From the NCBI GenBank assembly GCA_963578885.1, contig CAUZEQ010000287.1, forward strand, positions 1 through 6,358: a stretch of DNA of 6,358 nucleotides, in the 5' to 3' direction. How positions within the stretch are numbered: the first letter of the stretch is position 1; every line of letters starts with the position of its first letter. Both the position numbers and the translations under genes were made by a program. The notes under the pieces were generated by a model. It worked only from the letters and a program-made list of their open reading frames with translations, did no database searches and was not told the origin of the DNA. Below, piece after piece: positions 1 through 6,315 of this stretch. The stretch is from UBA8437 sp963578885. GTDB lineage: Bacteria > Planctomycetota > Planctomycetia > Planctomycetales > Planctomycetaceae.

Positions 1-1
1 G

Positions 2-190
2 CTGCTGGTCCTGCACTCGGACAACGACCGCTCGGTCCCGATCGCCAACGCGCTGTTGATGATCGAGGCGCTCAAGAAGACCAGGGTGGTGCACACGTTT
101 CACCGCTACCCCAAGGCGGGTCACATGGGGATCACCGACGAGGTGATCAAGCGATCGCTGGAGTTCATCGAGCAACATTCGGCCAAGTAG
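2..190 (+). CDS. Alpha/beta-hydrolase, C-terminal fragment (gene starts before the window)
   Basis: Reading from base 2 gives 62 residues and a TAG stop at 188-190; the start lies outside the window. The fragment begins LLVLHSDNDRSVP and continues to KAGHMG. This is the usual end of a serine hydrolase of the prolyl-oligopeptidase / dienelactone-hydrolase type: the acid residue sits in DxxVP (Asp9 of the fragment) and the catalytic histidine in GHMG (His41), 32 residues later, a typical spacing. The nucleophile serine would be upstream and cannot be seen. The substrate cannot be told from this piece; peptidase S9 and general esterase are both possible. It is convergent with the CotH-ankyrin gene, with only 15 bases between the stops, and no obvious terminator hairpin lies between them. 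Nothing visible links it to the other genes. Confidence 0.85.
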   Translation: MLVLHSDNDRSVPIANALLMIEALKKTRVVHTFHRYPKAGHMGITDEVIKRSLEFIEQHSAK

Positions 191-205
191 CCTGACCGAC
201 TGGTC

Positions 206-2599
206 TCAGAGCTTGGCACCGTTGAGTCGGAGCAGGGTGGTGATGCGGGGCCGGGCGATCTTGATGGCCTCGACATCGATCTCCAGTTTCAGCACCCGCG
301 CGTAGAACTGCGTGATCTGTCGGATCCCGCTGTTCCATTTCGGAGCCACGGTGCCCAGCGGGGTCTGGTCCTGTCCGTTTCGGGAGTTGATATCGGCCTT
401 GTTCTCGAGCAGCAGTTCGACCAGGTCGAACTGTCCCAGCAGCGCGGCACCGTGCAGGGGCGTGGTCCCGTCGGTGTTCTTGTGGTTCACGTCGGCGCCC
501 TGGTCGATCAGCATCCTGGCGGCCAGGGGCTTGCCGGCCATCACCGCCCAGGCCAGGGGGCTGATGCCGGTGTTATCGAGTGCATTGAGATCGGGAGCAT
601 CGGCGAGCCTGAGTTTCAGAGCCTCGAGATTTCCGTTCTTGGCGGCCTGCCAGATGTCCATGCTGGCGGCGGCGGCCACCTGGGCTCCCAGCAGTGCTCC
701 TGCTTCGCGGAGCATCGCGACCACCTGGGGCCGACCGATCCTGACCCGATCCATCTCGACATCGATCTGCAGCAGTCCGGCGATGAACTGGACGATGCCC
801 TGGATCTCGGCACTCCACGGTGCCGCGCTGGAATCGAGCGGAGTTTCTCCCTTGTCGTTCCTGGCATTGAGCACCGCGCCGTTCTTGATCAGCAGCTGTG
901 CGATTTCGGCGTACCCCAGGAAGGCGGCTCCATGCAGCACGGTGTTGCGGTCCCGGTTGGGCTTGGTGACATCGGCGCCGCGGCTGATCAGGAAGCGGAC
1001 CGTCTTGAGTTTACCGGAGAGCACCGCGTGCGAAATCGCCGTGGTCCCTGAGGTGTCGCGGCCGTTGACGTCGACTTTCTTGTCGAGGTAGGTCTTGATC
1101 GCGTCGACGTCGCCGGTCCTGGCGGCGAAGAAGATCGTATCGGTGTCCTGTTTGCCTCCGCCGGGAGGCACACCCAGCAGCGGTGGCGGTGACGGCTTGG
1201 CTGCCCACAGCGGCATGCCGTTGGCGGTTTCCTTTTCGATGTCACCTCGCCGCGCGCCGATGAAGTCGCGGATGTTTTCGAACCGCACGGTGGCGGCCTG
1301 CGAAGCGGGGATCAGCGGTGAGCACAGGGCCTCGATCCGCTGCGTCTCGGCCAGCAGAGCGTCTTCTTTCCAGTGAGTCTCCAGGAGTCCCTGCATCGTG
1401 CGGGCGAACCGCTCGCGGGCAGCGGGGATCTGGTACAGCTTGTGAGCGACCAGTCCCTTGGTCTTGACCGTGAGTGGTGCGGCGGGGTCGACTCGGAGCT
1501 TGCTGTGTTTCTCGAACATGCAGTCTGCACCCCAGGGCATGAAGTGAAACTTGCCGGTGGCCGGGTTGTCGTAGACGAAGTAGTTGTTGGTGTTGGCCGT
1601 GTAGCCATCCCAGAACCCCAGCAGGCTCTCGACGGCCCAGTAGGTGTAGAACGAATCGAGGTCGACGAGTTCACCGATGGCCTGCTGCAGGTCCTGTCCC
1701 TGCCGGGTCCGGGTCTTCTCGTCCGCCCCGGCGACGGGGCCGGGTCGTTTGAGGACTTCGATCAGCCGTATGATCTTCTTGCGGCTGGCGAGGTCCTGTT
1801 CGGGCGTACCGACCTTCAACTCGAAGCTGCCTTCCCAGCCGTCGAAGAAGTCGACCACCGATCCTTCATAGAGTGTGCCGTCGGAGTTGCCGAACTCGCG
1901 CTTCAGCAGCGATTCGCGAACCGTCTCGACGTGAGTGTAGACGCCGATCGGCTTGCCGTTGACGCTGATCCGCGCGTAGCTGCAGCGAGGTGCAGGCGAC
2001 CCGGCGGCGTTGAAGAGGGCATACCCCATGAACTGGCTCATCAGGGTGATGTCCTGGTTGTTGTTGTTGAAGGTCAGGTTTTTCAGTCCATCGACCCGGG
2101 CCGACTTGTTGACGAAGTTGAGCTTGACCTTCAGCGACGGTCGGCTGGCATTCTGGGATCCGATGAACCCCTTCTTGCGGATCCCCACCTCGGAGTACTC
2201 GACCCCGTCGATCGTCACCGTTGCCGGCACGTAGACGTACGGCGAGGGGATCACCTCCGTTTTCCGCTTCGTCTGCAGGACCTCGAAGAGGTTTCGCGTC
2301 TGGAAGCGGATCTTGTTCCAGTCCTTGTCCTCGACGGAGATCTGCACATCCATCACCCGGTCGGTCGGAAACAGCTCGACCTGGGGCGTGACCGGTTCGA
2401 CCGGCTCCGGCCGGGCGACCACCTCGGGTGCTGTCGGCTCGACCTGTTGCGTGTCGAAATACGAGGTGACCGCGATGACACCGGCGAGGCACAGTCCGCA
2501 GACGGCGGCCAGCGGGAGGAGGTAGTAGATGAGGTTGGTTGCCAGGTTCCGCGGGGAGTTCACCCCCGGAGGCCGTTCATCCGGTGACGCGGCAGACAT
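206..2599 (-). CDS. Membrane-anchored CotH kinase-like protein with C-terminal ankyrin-repeat modules
   Basis: The protein has 797 residues. Residues about 19-48 form one hydrophobic segment followed by a Pro/Glu/Val-rich stretch (50-75), which suggests an N-terminal anchor with the rest outside the cytoplasm. Residues about 80-455 match the CotH kinase fold: GIRKKG (139-144), SLKVKLNF (155-162), a run of Asn before QDITL (178-186), GVYTHVE (219-225), the NNYFVYD strand (338-344) and PWGAD (355-359), a variant of the usual PWDxD metal-binding motif. CotH proteins are atypical protein kinases known from spore coats and from secreted proteins; the substrate here is unknown. After a Pro/Gly-rich linker (468-482) come two ankyrin modules, 485-638 and 647-797, each ending in a capping helix plus a 'GRP/ARP' helix. 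The ATG at 2599 precedes the membrane segment and lies 46 bases after the VTC gene's stop; it has no clear Shine-Dalgarno sequence. It is the third gene of the minus-strand operon. The CotH call is secure; the fused ankyrin tail is the unusual part. Confidence 0.9.
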   Translation of the reverse strand: MSAASPDERPPGVNSPRNLATNLIYYLLPLAAVCGLCLAGVIAVTSYFDTQQVEPTAPEVVARPEPVEPVTPQVELFPTDRVMDVQISVEDKDWNKIRFQTRNLFEVLQTKRKTEVIPSPYVYVPATVTIDGVEYSEVGIRKKGFIGSQNASRPSLKVKLNFVNKSARVDGLKNLTFNNNNQDITLMSQFMGYALFNAAGSPAPRCSYARISVNGKPIGVYTHVETVRESLLKREFGNSDGTLYEGSVVDFFDGWEGSFELKVGTPEQDLASRKKIIRLIEVLKRPGPVAGADEKTRTRQGQDLQQAIGELVDLDSFYTYWAVESLLGFWDGYTANTNNYFVYDNPATGKFHFMPWGADCMFEKHSKLRVDPAAPLTVKTKGLVAHKLYQIPAARERFARTMQGLLETHWKEDALLAETQRIEALCSPLIPASQAATVRFENIRDFIGARRGDIEKETANGMPLWAAKPSPPPLLGVPPGGGKQDTDTIFFAARTGDVDAIKTYLDKKVDVNGRDTSGTTAISHAVLSGKLKTVRFLISRGADVTKPNRDRNTVLHGAAFLGYAEIAQLLIKNGAVLNARNDKGETPLDSSAAPWSAEIQGIVQFIAGLLQIDVEMDRVRIGRPQVVAMLREAGALLGAQVAAAASMDIWQAAKNGNLEALKLRLADAPDLNALDNTGISPLAWAVMAGKPLAARMLIDQGADVNHKNTDGTTPLHGAALLGQFDLVELLLENKADINSRNGQDQTPLGTVAPKWNSGIRQITQFYARVLKLEIDVEAIKIARPRITTLLRLNGAKL

Positions 2600-2645
2600 G
2601 AGGAGACTCGCTGTTGGGATCCGATGGCGGGTCGCCGCTGGCAGT

Positions 2646-3428
2646 TCACTCGTGAACCAGGCCCAGGTGGAGGCAACCGTGGAAGTATTTCGAGAAGGGG
2701 CTGATCCGTGGTGCCAGGGGATACAGGAATTCGCGAACGTCCTGTTCGTGACCCGGAGGGGCCTTGGCTTCGATGATCACCGACTCGGTCATGGTGTGAG
2801 GGAAGGACGTGGAGATGCGATTCTTGCCGGTCTGGTCATAGAAGACCAGATCGTAGTCGAGTGTCACGCGGAGTGGGGAATTGCGGGCCGCGAAGTGCTC
2901 GCGCTTGTATTCCACGATCACGATCGGCTCGTAACCGCCCAGCAGGTCGGCGACTCGCTCCCTGGGCACCACCGCAATCAGCTCCTCGGCGATTTCCTTG
3001 TAGGTCATCTCGGCCAGCGGCCGTTCGGCCATCAGCGGGAATCGGTGCTTGCCGGTGATCTCGAAGTTACGCCACTTGAACTCCAGGAACATCTCCTGTT
3101 GAGGTTCCAGCGAGTCGTACCATCTCAGGCGGGTCTTCTGGCGAATTCCGTCTCCGCCGATGTTGGCCTGGCAGGACGACAGCAAAACGTCGTCGAAGTA
3201 GATGCTGCGGACGGTGGAAACCGGCTCGTTGTAGACCAGCTTGCGGCCGTTGCCTTCGAGCAACTTCCGCAGCGTGGACACGTCGTGGTGGGGTGCGAAG
3301 AATTTGACTTCCATCCGCGAGGCCAGGTCGGTTCGCAGTCCCTGCTGGGGCACCAGGTGCAACGCCGGTGACCGCCGGGCGGATTCCTGGACCCGAGGTC
3401 CCTGATCGACAACTGTCTGGGTACTCAT
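2646..3428 (-). CDS. VTC-domain protein, polyphosphate-polymerase-like
   Basis: With the start chosen here the product is 260 residues of soluble, presumably cytoplasmic protein. It carries the signature of the VTC tunnel fold (the catalytic domain of yeast Vtc4, which makes polyphosphate from ATP): RMEVKF (38-43), VRSIYFDD (73-80), the basic strand KTRLRWYD (98-105), FLEFKWR (114-120), VEYKREHF (172-179), DYDL (191-194), IIEAKAP with the expected metal-binding Glu220 (218-224), and SKYFHGC (246-252). All expected charged positions look intact, so it is probably active, either as a polyphosphate polymerase or on another triphosphate substrate; the bacterial role is not settled. I chose ATG 3428 because it falls 2 bases after the DUF4956 stop. 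An in-frame ATG at 3470 would add 14 residues and overlap the upstream gene by 40 bases. Neither start has a clear Shine-Dalgarno sequence. It is the middle gene of the operon, between DUF4956 and CotH. Confidence 0.9.
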   Translation of the reverse strand: MSTQTVVDQGPRVQESARRSPALHLVPQQGLRTDLASRMEVKFFAPHHDVSTLRKLLEGNGRKLVYNEPVSTVRSIYFDDVLLSSCQANIGGDGIRQKTRLRWYDSLEPQQEMFLEFKWRNFEITGKHRFPLMAERPLAEMTYKEIAEELIAVVPRERVADLLGGYEPIVIVEYKREHFAARNSPLRVTLDYDLVFYDQTGKNRISTSFPHTMTESVIIEAKAPPGHEQDVREFLYPLAPRISPFSKYFHGCLHLGLVHE

Positions 3429-3430
3429 GG

Positions 3431-4153
3431 CTACAGCGTCGATTCGAGGTTGACGTACGAGAACTCGCACTCGGGCAGCCGTTCACGGAGGCTGGCGACC
3501 AGCTCGGATGTCTCGGTGTCACCATTTCTGCCGATGGCGATCCGCATCTGGCCGCGGCCCTGTTCGAGGTCGAGTCGTTGCAAGGTGTAGCGGTCGACCA
3601 GTTCATTGACGACGGCCAGCACGCCGGTCTCGCCGTCATTGAAGTCGTCCTTCGCGTCACCGGTAATCGTCAGCAACAGGCTCTGGCGATGCCGGGTCCG
3701 AGTCGTGAAGTGGATTCCCAGCACGAAGACGGTGACCACGACCACCGTGGCCACAGCCAGCAACGGCTGTTCGGCCCCCAGTGCCAGGCCGATTCCGATG
3801 CACAGGAACAGGTAGACCAACTCCTCGGGCTCCTTGATAGCCACCCGGAAGCGAATGATCGACAGCGTACCGATCAGTCCCAGCGCCAGCGAAGGCGAGG
3901 TCTTGGCGACCGAGATCACTCCGATCGTCACCATCGTCAGCAAGGGGAAGACACGTGCGACGGAGTCGGACCCCGAGAACGACGAATTGCAGCGGCGATA
4001 CAGGAAGCGGATGTAGAGCGTCAGCAGTCCGCCGATCACCATGTAGAAGGCCATGGTCGGGACCGGTGGGACGCTCTCTGGAGCGGCCGAGGTTTGCAGC
4101 GAGTCCCAGATCTCGTCCCAGGGGGAGGTGGCTTCAGCCTTGGCGTCCATCAT
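3431..4153 (-). CDS. DUF4956 family membrane protein
   Basis: With the start chosen here this is a 240-residue membrane protein. Hydrophobic segments lie at about 34-52, 69-83, 87-100, 111-126 and 130-148, followed by a soluble C-terminal domain (about 150-240) with a mixed strand/helix pattern. The family signature is clear: GLIGTLSIIRFRVA (92-105) followed directly by IKEPEELVYLFL (106-117). The function of DUF4956 is not established. Members are commonly encoded next to VTC-domain and CotH genes, as here, which suggests a membrane partner for the VTC enzyme. The start is a judgement: ATG 4153 has AGGAA about 5 bases upstream and is followed at once by another ATG (4150). The open frame extends to ATG 4399, but the extra 82 residues are not membrane-like and do not resemble the family N-terminus. 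It is the first gene of the minus-strand operon; its stop at 3431 is 2 bases before the VTC start, so translation is probably coupled. Confidence 0.88.
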   Translation of the reverse strand: MMDAKAEATSPWDEIWDSLQTSAAPESVPPVPTMAFYMVIGGLLTLYIRFLYRRCNSSFSGSDSVARVFPLLTMVTIGVISVAKTSPSLALGLIGTLSIIRFRVAIKEPEELVYLFLCIGIGLALGAEQPLLAVATVVVVTVFVLGIHFTTRTRHRQSLLLTITGDAKDDFNDGETGVLAVVNELVDRYTLQRLDLEQGRGQMRIAIGRNGDTETSELVASLRERLPECEFSYVNLESTL

Positions 4154-4509
4154 CGATTCCTGTTGCAGCCTGCCGGCGATCATCTCACCGAATTCATCTC
4201 CCACAGCACAAGACAACGAACAAACCGCCTCGAGGGCTGGCTGCACTGCATCTGGACAATTCCGCACATTCTCGGAAACCCGCGAGCCTGTGTCCAACGT
4301 AACTGCAAGGAGCCCGGCTTGAAACTCGGATTGAGGTCCCCCTGGCATGACTAACCCCAACAGGGCCCGGATTGTTGTACGGATATCTTGCAAGACCATT
4401 ACACTCTGACTATCGAGTAGGCAGAACGATCGCTGATCGCCGGTCGGCGTCGGTGTCGAGCGTGACCGAGACGGACCTGATGAAGGAAGATCTGATGAAG
4501 GAAGATCTG
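4154..4509. other. Divergent intergenic region between the DUF4956 operon and the ankyrin lipoprotein gene
   Basis: These 356 bases separate two divergently read units and should hold both promoters. It is locally more AT-rich around 4371-4420 than the flanking genes. Long open frames cross it (minus strand to 4399, plus strand from 4372), but I read these as chance extensions of the neighbouring genes: they code for non-conserved-looking, compositionally odd peptides and have better internal starts. I found no clear operator palindrome, riboswitch or RNA gene, and no convincing promoter facing the operon. Confidence 0.6.
4388..4416 (+). promoter_or_regulatory. Candidate sigma70-type promoter for the ankyrin lipoprotein gene
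   Basis: TTGCAA (4388-4393) is followed after exactly 17 bases by TATCGA (4411-4416), about 95 bases before the preferred start at 4510. The match is 4 of 6 to the -35 box and 3 of 6 to the -10 box, in the most AT-rich part of the divergent gap. This is only suggestive; housekeeping promoters in the likely host group are not well defined. Confidence 0.25.
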
Positions 4510-4517
4510 ATGAAGGA
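4477..4517 (+). repeat. In-frame 15-base tandem repeat carrying repeated ribosome binding sites and ATG codons
   Basis: The unit CTGATGAAGGAAGAT occurs at 4477-4491 and 4492-4506, with an 11-base partial third copy at 4507-4517. Each unit contains ATG followed by AAGGA, so the units give three in-frame ATGs (4480, 4495, 4510). The second and third each have AAGGA exactly 7 bases upstream (4483-4487 and 4498-4502). Read as protein the repeat is LMKED. The good spacing favours initiation at 4495 or 4510 over 4480. Confidence 0.85.
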
Positions 4518-6054
4518 CGTACAGAGACCGTGGGTGGTCCTCGCGATGCTGTTGATGGCCGGCTGCGGAGCAGAGCCGCCGGTTGAGGAGGTTGCTGGAA
4601 CGGGCACGCCTGAAGCTGCTGCGGTGCCGGTGGACGAGGGTTCCGCGTCGAGTGAGCCCAAGGCTGCCGCCGGCCAGTCGTCGTCGGGGCCGTCGTCGGG
4701 GCCTGGTCTCGATGTCTGGGCCGCCGCGGTTTCGGGCAATGCGGAGGTCGTGCAGCAGCACCTGGATTCGGGAACCGATCCCAACATCAAGGATCCCAAC
4801 GGGTCACCGATCCTGAACGCGGCGGCCGTGTTGGGTCATCGCGACGTCGTGGACGCGTTGCTCAAGCAGGGAGCCGATCTCGGTGGCAGGGATGGTGAGG
4901 GGAACAGTGCGCTGCATGTTGCGGCGTTCCTGGGTCGTTTTGAGGTCGTCGAGTTGCTGCTCGCGCAGGGTGCCGAGGCCAACGCCAAGAACAACAAGGG
5001 TGAGACACCCATCAACTCGCTGAGTGTCGACTGGGCCACGACGCAGTTCATCGTCGGGTTGTTCCAGATCCAGGTCGAGCGGAAGTCGGTGGAGGCCGGA
5101 CGCGTCAAGTCCCGCGAGATGATCGCCGGCAAGGGTGGCAAGCCCGGAGCCGTTGCAGGCGGCTCGGCCGCCACGGACTTGATCGGGTCGATTCGCAAGC
5201 AGGACATCAAGGCGGTCAAGCTGGCGTTGTCCGGGAAGGCGGACCCCAACCAGCAGGATGCCCAGACCGGCGTCACCGCCCTGGGTTTTGCGGCGTTGAC
5301 GGGGAATGTCGAAATCGCCGCCCTGCTGATCGAGCAGCAGGCCGACATCAACGGCAAGAATCGCGATGGGGCGACACCGCTGCACTGTGCAGTTTTCATG
5401 GGCCAGGCGAAAGTTGTCGAGTTGTTGCTCGAGAGCGGAGCCGACGTGGGCCTGAAGAACGCACGAGGCGAATTGCCGGCGTCGGGTGCGGCGGCCGATG
5501 CGGCCACGACCGGGTTCATCGCCGGGCTGCTGCAATTGAAGTACGACCAGGCGAAGCTCGGCACCGGTCGCACCCGCTGCCTGGACCTGCTCAAGAACGG
5601 AACCGGCTCCCGGGAATTGTCTGCCGCGGTCCGCAAGCAGGATGTGGCGGCGGTCAAGCAGCTGCTGGCCAAGACGAAGAAACCCAACTCGCGTGACCCC
5701 GACCTGGGGATCACGGTCCTGGCCTGGGCGGCTTACCATGGGAACATCGAGATTGCCGGGCTGTTGATTGCCGCCGGTGCCGATGTCAACGGCAAGAACG
5801 AAGACGGCTCGCAGCCGCTGCACGCGGCCGCCTTCACCGGTCATGCCAGCGTGCTCGAGCTGCTGCTCAAGAAGGGGGCTCTTGCCAGTGCCAAAAACGC
5901 TGACGACGAGACGCCGTTGCAGATGACCGAGGCCGACCTGGCGACCACCCGGGTCGCGGCGGGGCTGCTGGGGGTGAAGCTGGACCCCGTGGCCTTCGAG
6001 CGCGGCCGAGCCCGCTGCATCGAGTTGCTGAAGCAGAAGCCCGCGGCGCCCTAG
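4510..6054 (+). CDS. Ankyrin-repeat lipoprotein (three composite ankyrin modules)
   Basis: From ATG 4510 the product has 514 residues. It begins with a short basic n-region (MKDVQR), a hydrophobic core (PWVVLAMLLM) and a lipobox ending in Cys19 (MAGC), so it should be a lipid-anchored exported protein. No Asp follows the cysteine, which would be compatible with outer-membrane sorting in a typical Gram-negative system. A low-complexity Ala/Ser/Glu/Gly linker (20-65) leads to three modules, about 66-212, 219-366 and 367-514. Each has about three ankyrin repeats (for example TPLHCAVFMGQAKVVELLLE), then a capping helix such as FIAGLLQL, then a 'GR' helix. No catalytic domain is visible; the likely role is protein binding. 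The in-frame ATGs at 4480 and 4495 are alternatives; 4510 gives the best signal peptide and has AAGGA 7 bases upstream. The frame opens at 4372, but that would bury the signal peptide behind 46 residues. It is divergent from the DUF4956/VTC/CotH operon, and its modules match those on the CotH tail. It ends 43 bases before the repeat element. Confidence 0.88.
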   Translation: MKDVQRPWVVLAMLLMAGCGAEPPVEEVAGTGTPEAAAVPVDEGSASSEPKAAAGQSSSGPSSGPGLDVWAAAVSGNAEVVQQHLDSGTDPNIKDPNGSPILNAAAVLGHRDVVDALLKQGADLGGRDGEGNSALHVAAFLGRFEVVELLLAQGAEANAKNNKGETPINSLSVDWATTQFIVGLFQIQVERKSVEAGRVKSREMIAGKGGKPGAVAGGSAATDLIGSIRKQDIKAVKLALSGKADPNQQDAQTGVTALGFAALTGNVEIAALLIEQQADINGKNRDGATPLHCAVFMGQAKVVELLLESGADVGLKNARGELPASGAAADAATTGFIAGLLQLKYDQAKLGTGRTRCLDLLKNGTGSRELSAAVRKQDVAAVKQLLAKTKKPNSRDPDLGITVLAWAAYHGNIEIAGLLIAAGADVNGKNEDGSQPLHAAAFTGHASVLELLLKKGALASAKNADDETPLQMTEADLATTRVAAGLLGVKLDPVAFERGRARCIELLKQKPAAP

Positions 6055-6168
6055 CCGCCCGTTGAAAAACTCGAGGTGTGCCGGTGGCCGTGACGCACAT
6101 GTCATCCCGAGCGCGTGGCCGGTTCCGAGGGCACCGCGCTGAGTTTTCTCCAACCCCCACCAAAACAA

Positions 6169-6183
6169 AACCCCGAAGGGGTT
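6169..6183 (+). repeat. AACCCC-GAA-GGGGTT hairpin, copy 1
   Basis: A 6-base-pair perfect stem with a GAA loop. It is preceded by CCACCAAAACAAA, closely resembling the flank of copy 2, so copies 1 and 2 are direct repeats of about 25 bases rather than just similar hairpins. Confidence 0.8.
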
Positions 6184-6190
6184 CCATCGC

Positions 6191-6238
6191 AGAGCCCAGC
6201 GTCAGCACGCCGTCAGGCGGGCGCCACGCTGGGTCTCT
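6191..6238. repeat. Long central hairpin of the intergenic element
   Basis: AGAGCCCAGCGT (6191-6202) pairs with ACGCTGGG-T-CTCT (6226-6238): 12 pairs with one bulged T at 6234. The loop contains a further stem, CGCC (6208-6211) with GGCG (6216-6219), around a GTCA loop. This would fold strongly in RNA or as a cruciform in DNA. Confidence 0.75.
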
Positions 6239-6256
6239 CGCACCTCCGCCAAACAC

Positions 6257-6273
6257 AAACCCCGAAGGGGTTT
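6257..6273 (+). repeat. AAACCCC-GAA-GGGGTTT hairpin, copy 2
   Basis: A 7-base-pair perfect stem with a GAA loop. It is a direct repeat of copy 1 (flank CCGCCAAACACAAA) and an inverted repeat of copy 3: bases 6258-6277 match the reverse complement of 6294-6313 at 19 of 20 positions. Copies 2 and 3 can therefore pair with each other as well as fold separately. Confidence 0.8.
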
Positions 6274-6298
6274 CACACGTCGAGGTGTCGTGATGTGG

Positions 6299-6315
6299 AA
6301 CCCCTTCGGGGTTTT
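6299..6315 (+). terminator. AACCCC-TTC-GGGGTT hairpin, copy 3, terminator-like
   Basis: A 6-base-pair GC-rich stem with a TTC loop, followed by TTTT (6312-6315), so on the plus strand it resembles a weak intrinsic terminator for the ankyrin lipoprotein gene. Against this, it lies 245 bases after the stop codon, the T run is short, and it is part of a repeat family; termination may be incidental. Confidence 0.3.

Noticed and set aside
191..205. Bidirectional terminator between the convergent hydrolase and CotH genes
   Set aside because: The 15-base gap holds no stem of useful length and no T run on either strand.
1373..2587. 404-codon open frame on the plus strand opposite the CotH gene
   Set aside because: It is antisense to a clearly conserved CotH coding region. 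Its translation is rich in Val, Asp, Gly and Arg with no recognisable domain, as expected for a shadow frame in GC-rich DNA.
3368..4354. 328-codon open frame on the plus strand opposite DUF4956
   Set aside because: The translation is His/Gln/Arg-rich low complexity and antisense to a gene with a clear family signature.
4437..4449. Small hairpin (CGCC/GGCG) in the 5' leader of the lipoprotein gene, as a possible riboswitch or attenuator
   Set aside because: The stem is only about four base pairs, with no supporting conserved structure; expected by chance in GC-rich DNA.
4372..4509. Longer N-terminus for the ankyrin lipoprotein (start at 4372 or other codons before 4480)
   Set aside because: It would put 46 residues before a well-formed lipoprotein signal peptide and would run through the candidate promoter; no ribosome site was seen for 4372.
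4804..6168. 454-codon open frame on the minus strand opposite the ankyrin lipoprotein
   Set aside because: It mirrors the ankyrin gene; its apparent internal repeats (QQLDxxR-type) are just the antisense image of the ankyrin repeats.
6169..6313. CRISPR-like spaced repeats
   Set aside because: Only three short copies, with unequal spacing (about 88 and 42 bases between starts) and one in opposite orientation. This fits a hairpin-rich dispersed repeat, not a CRISPR array.
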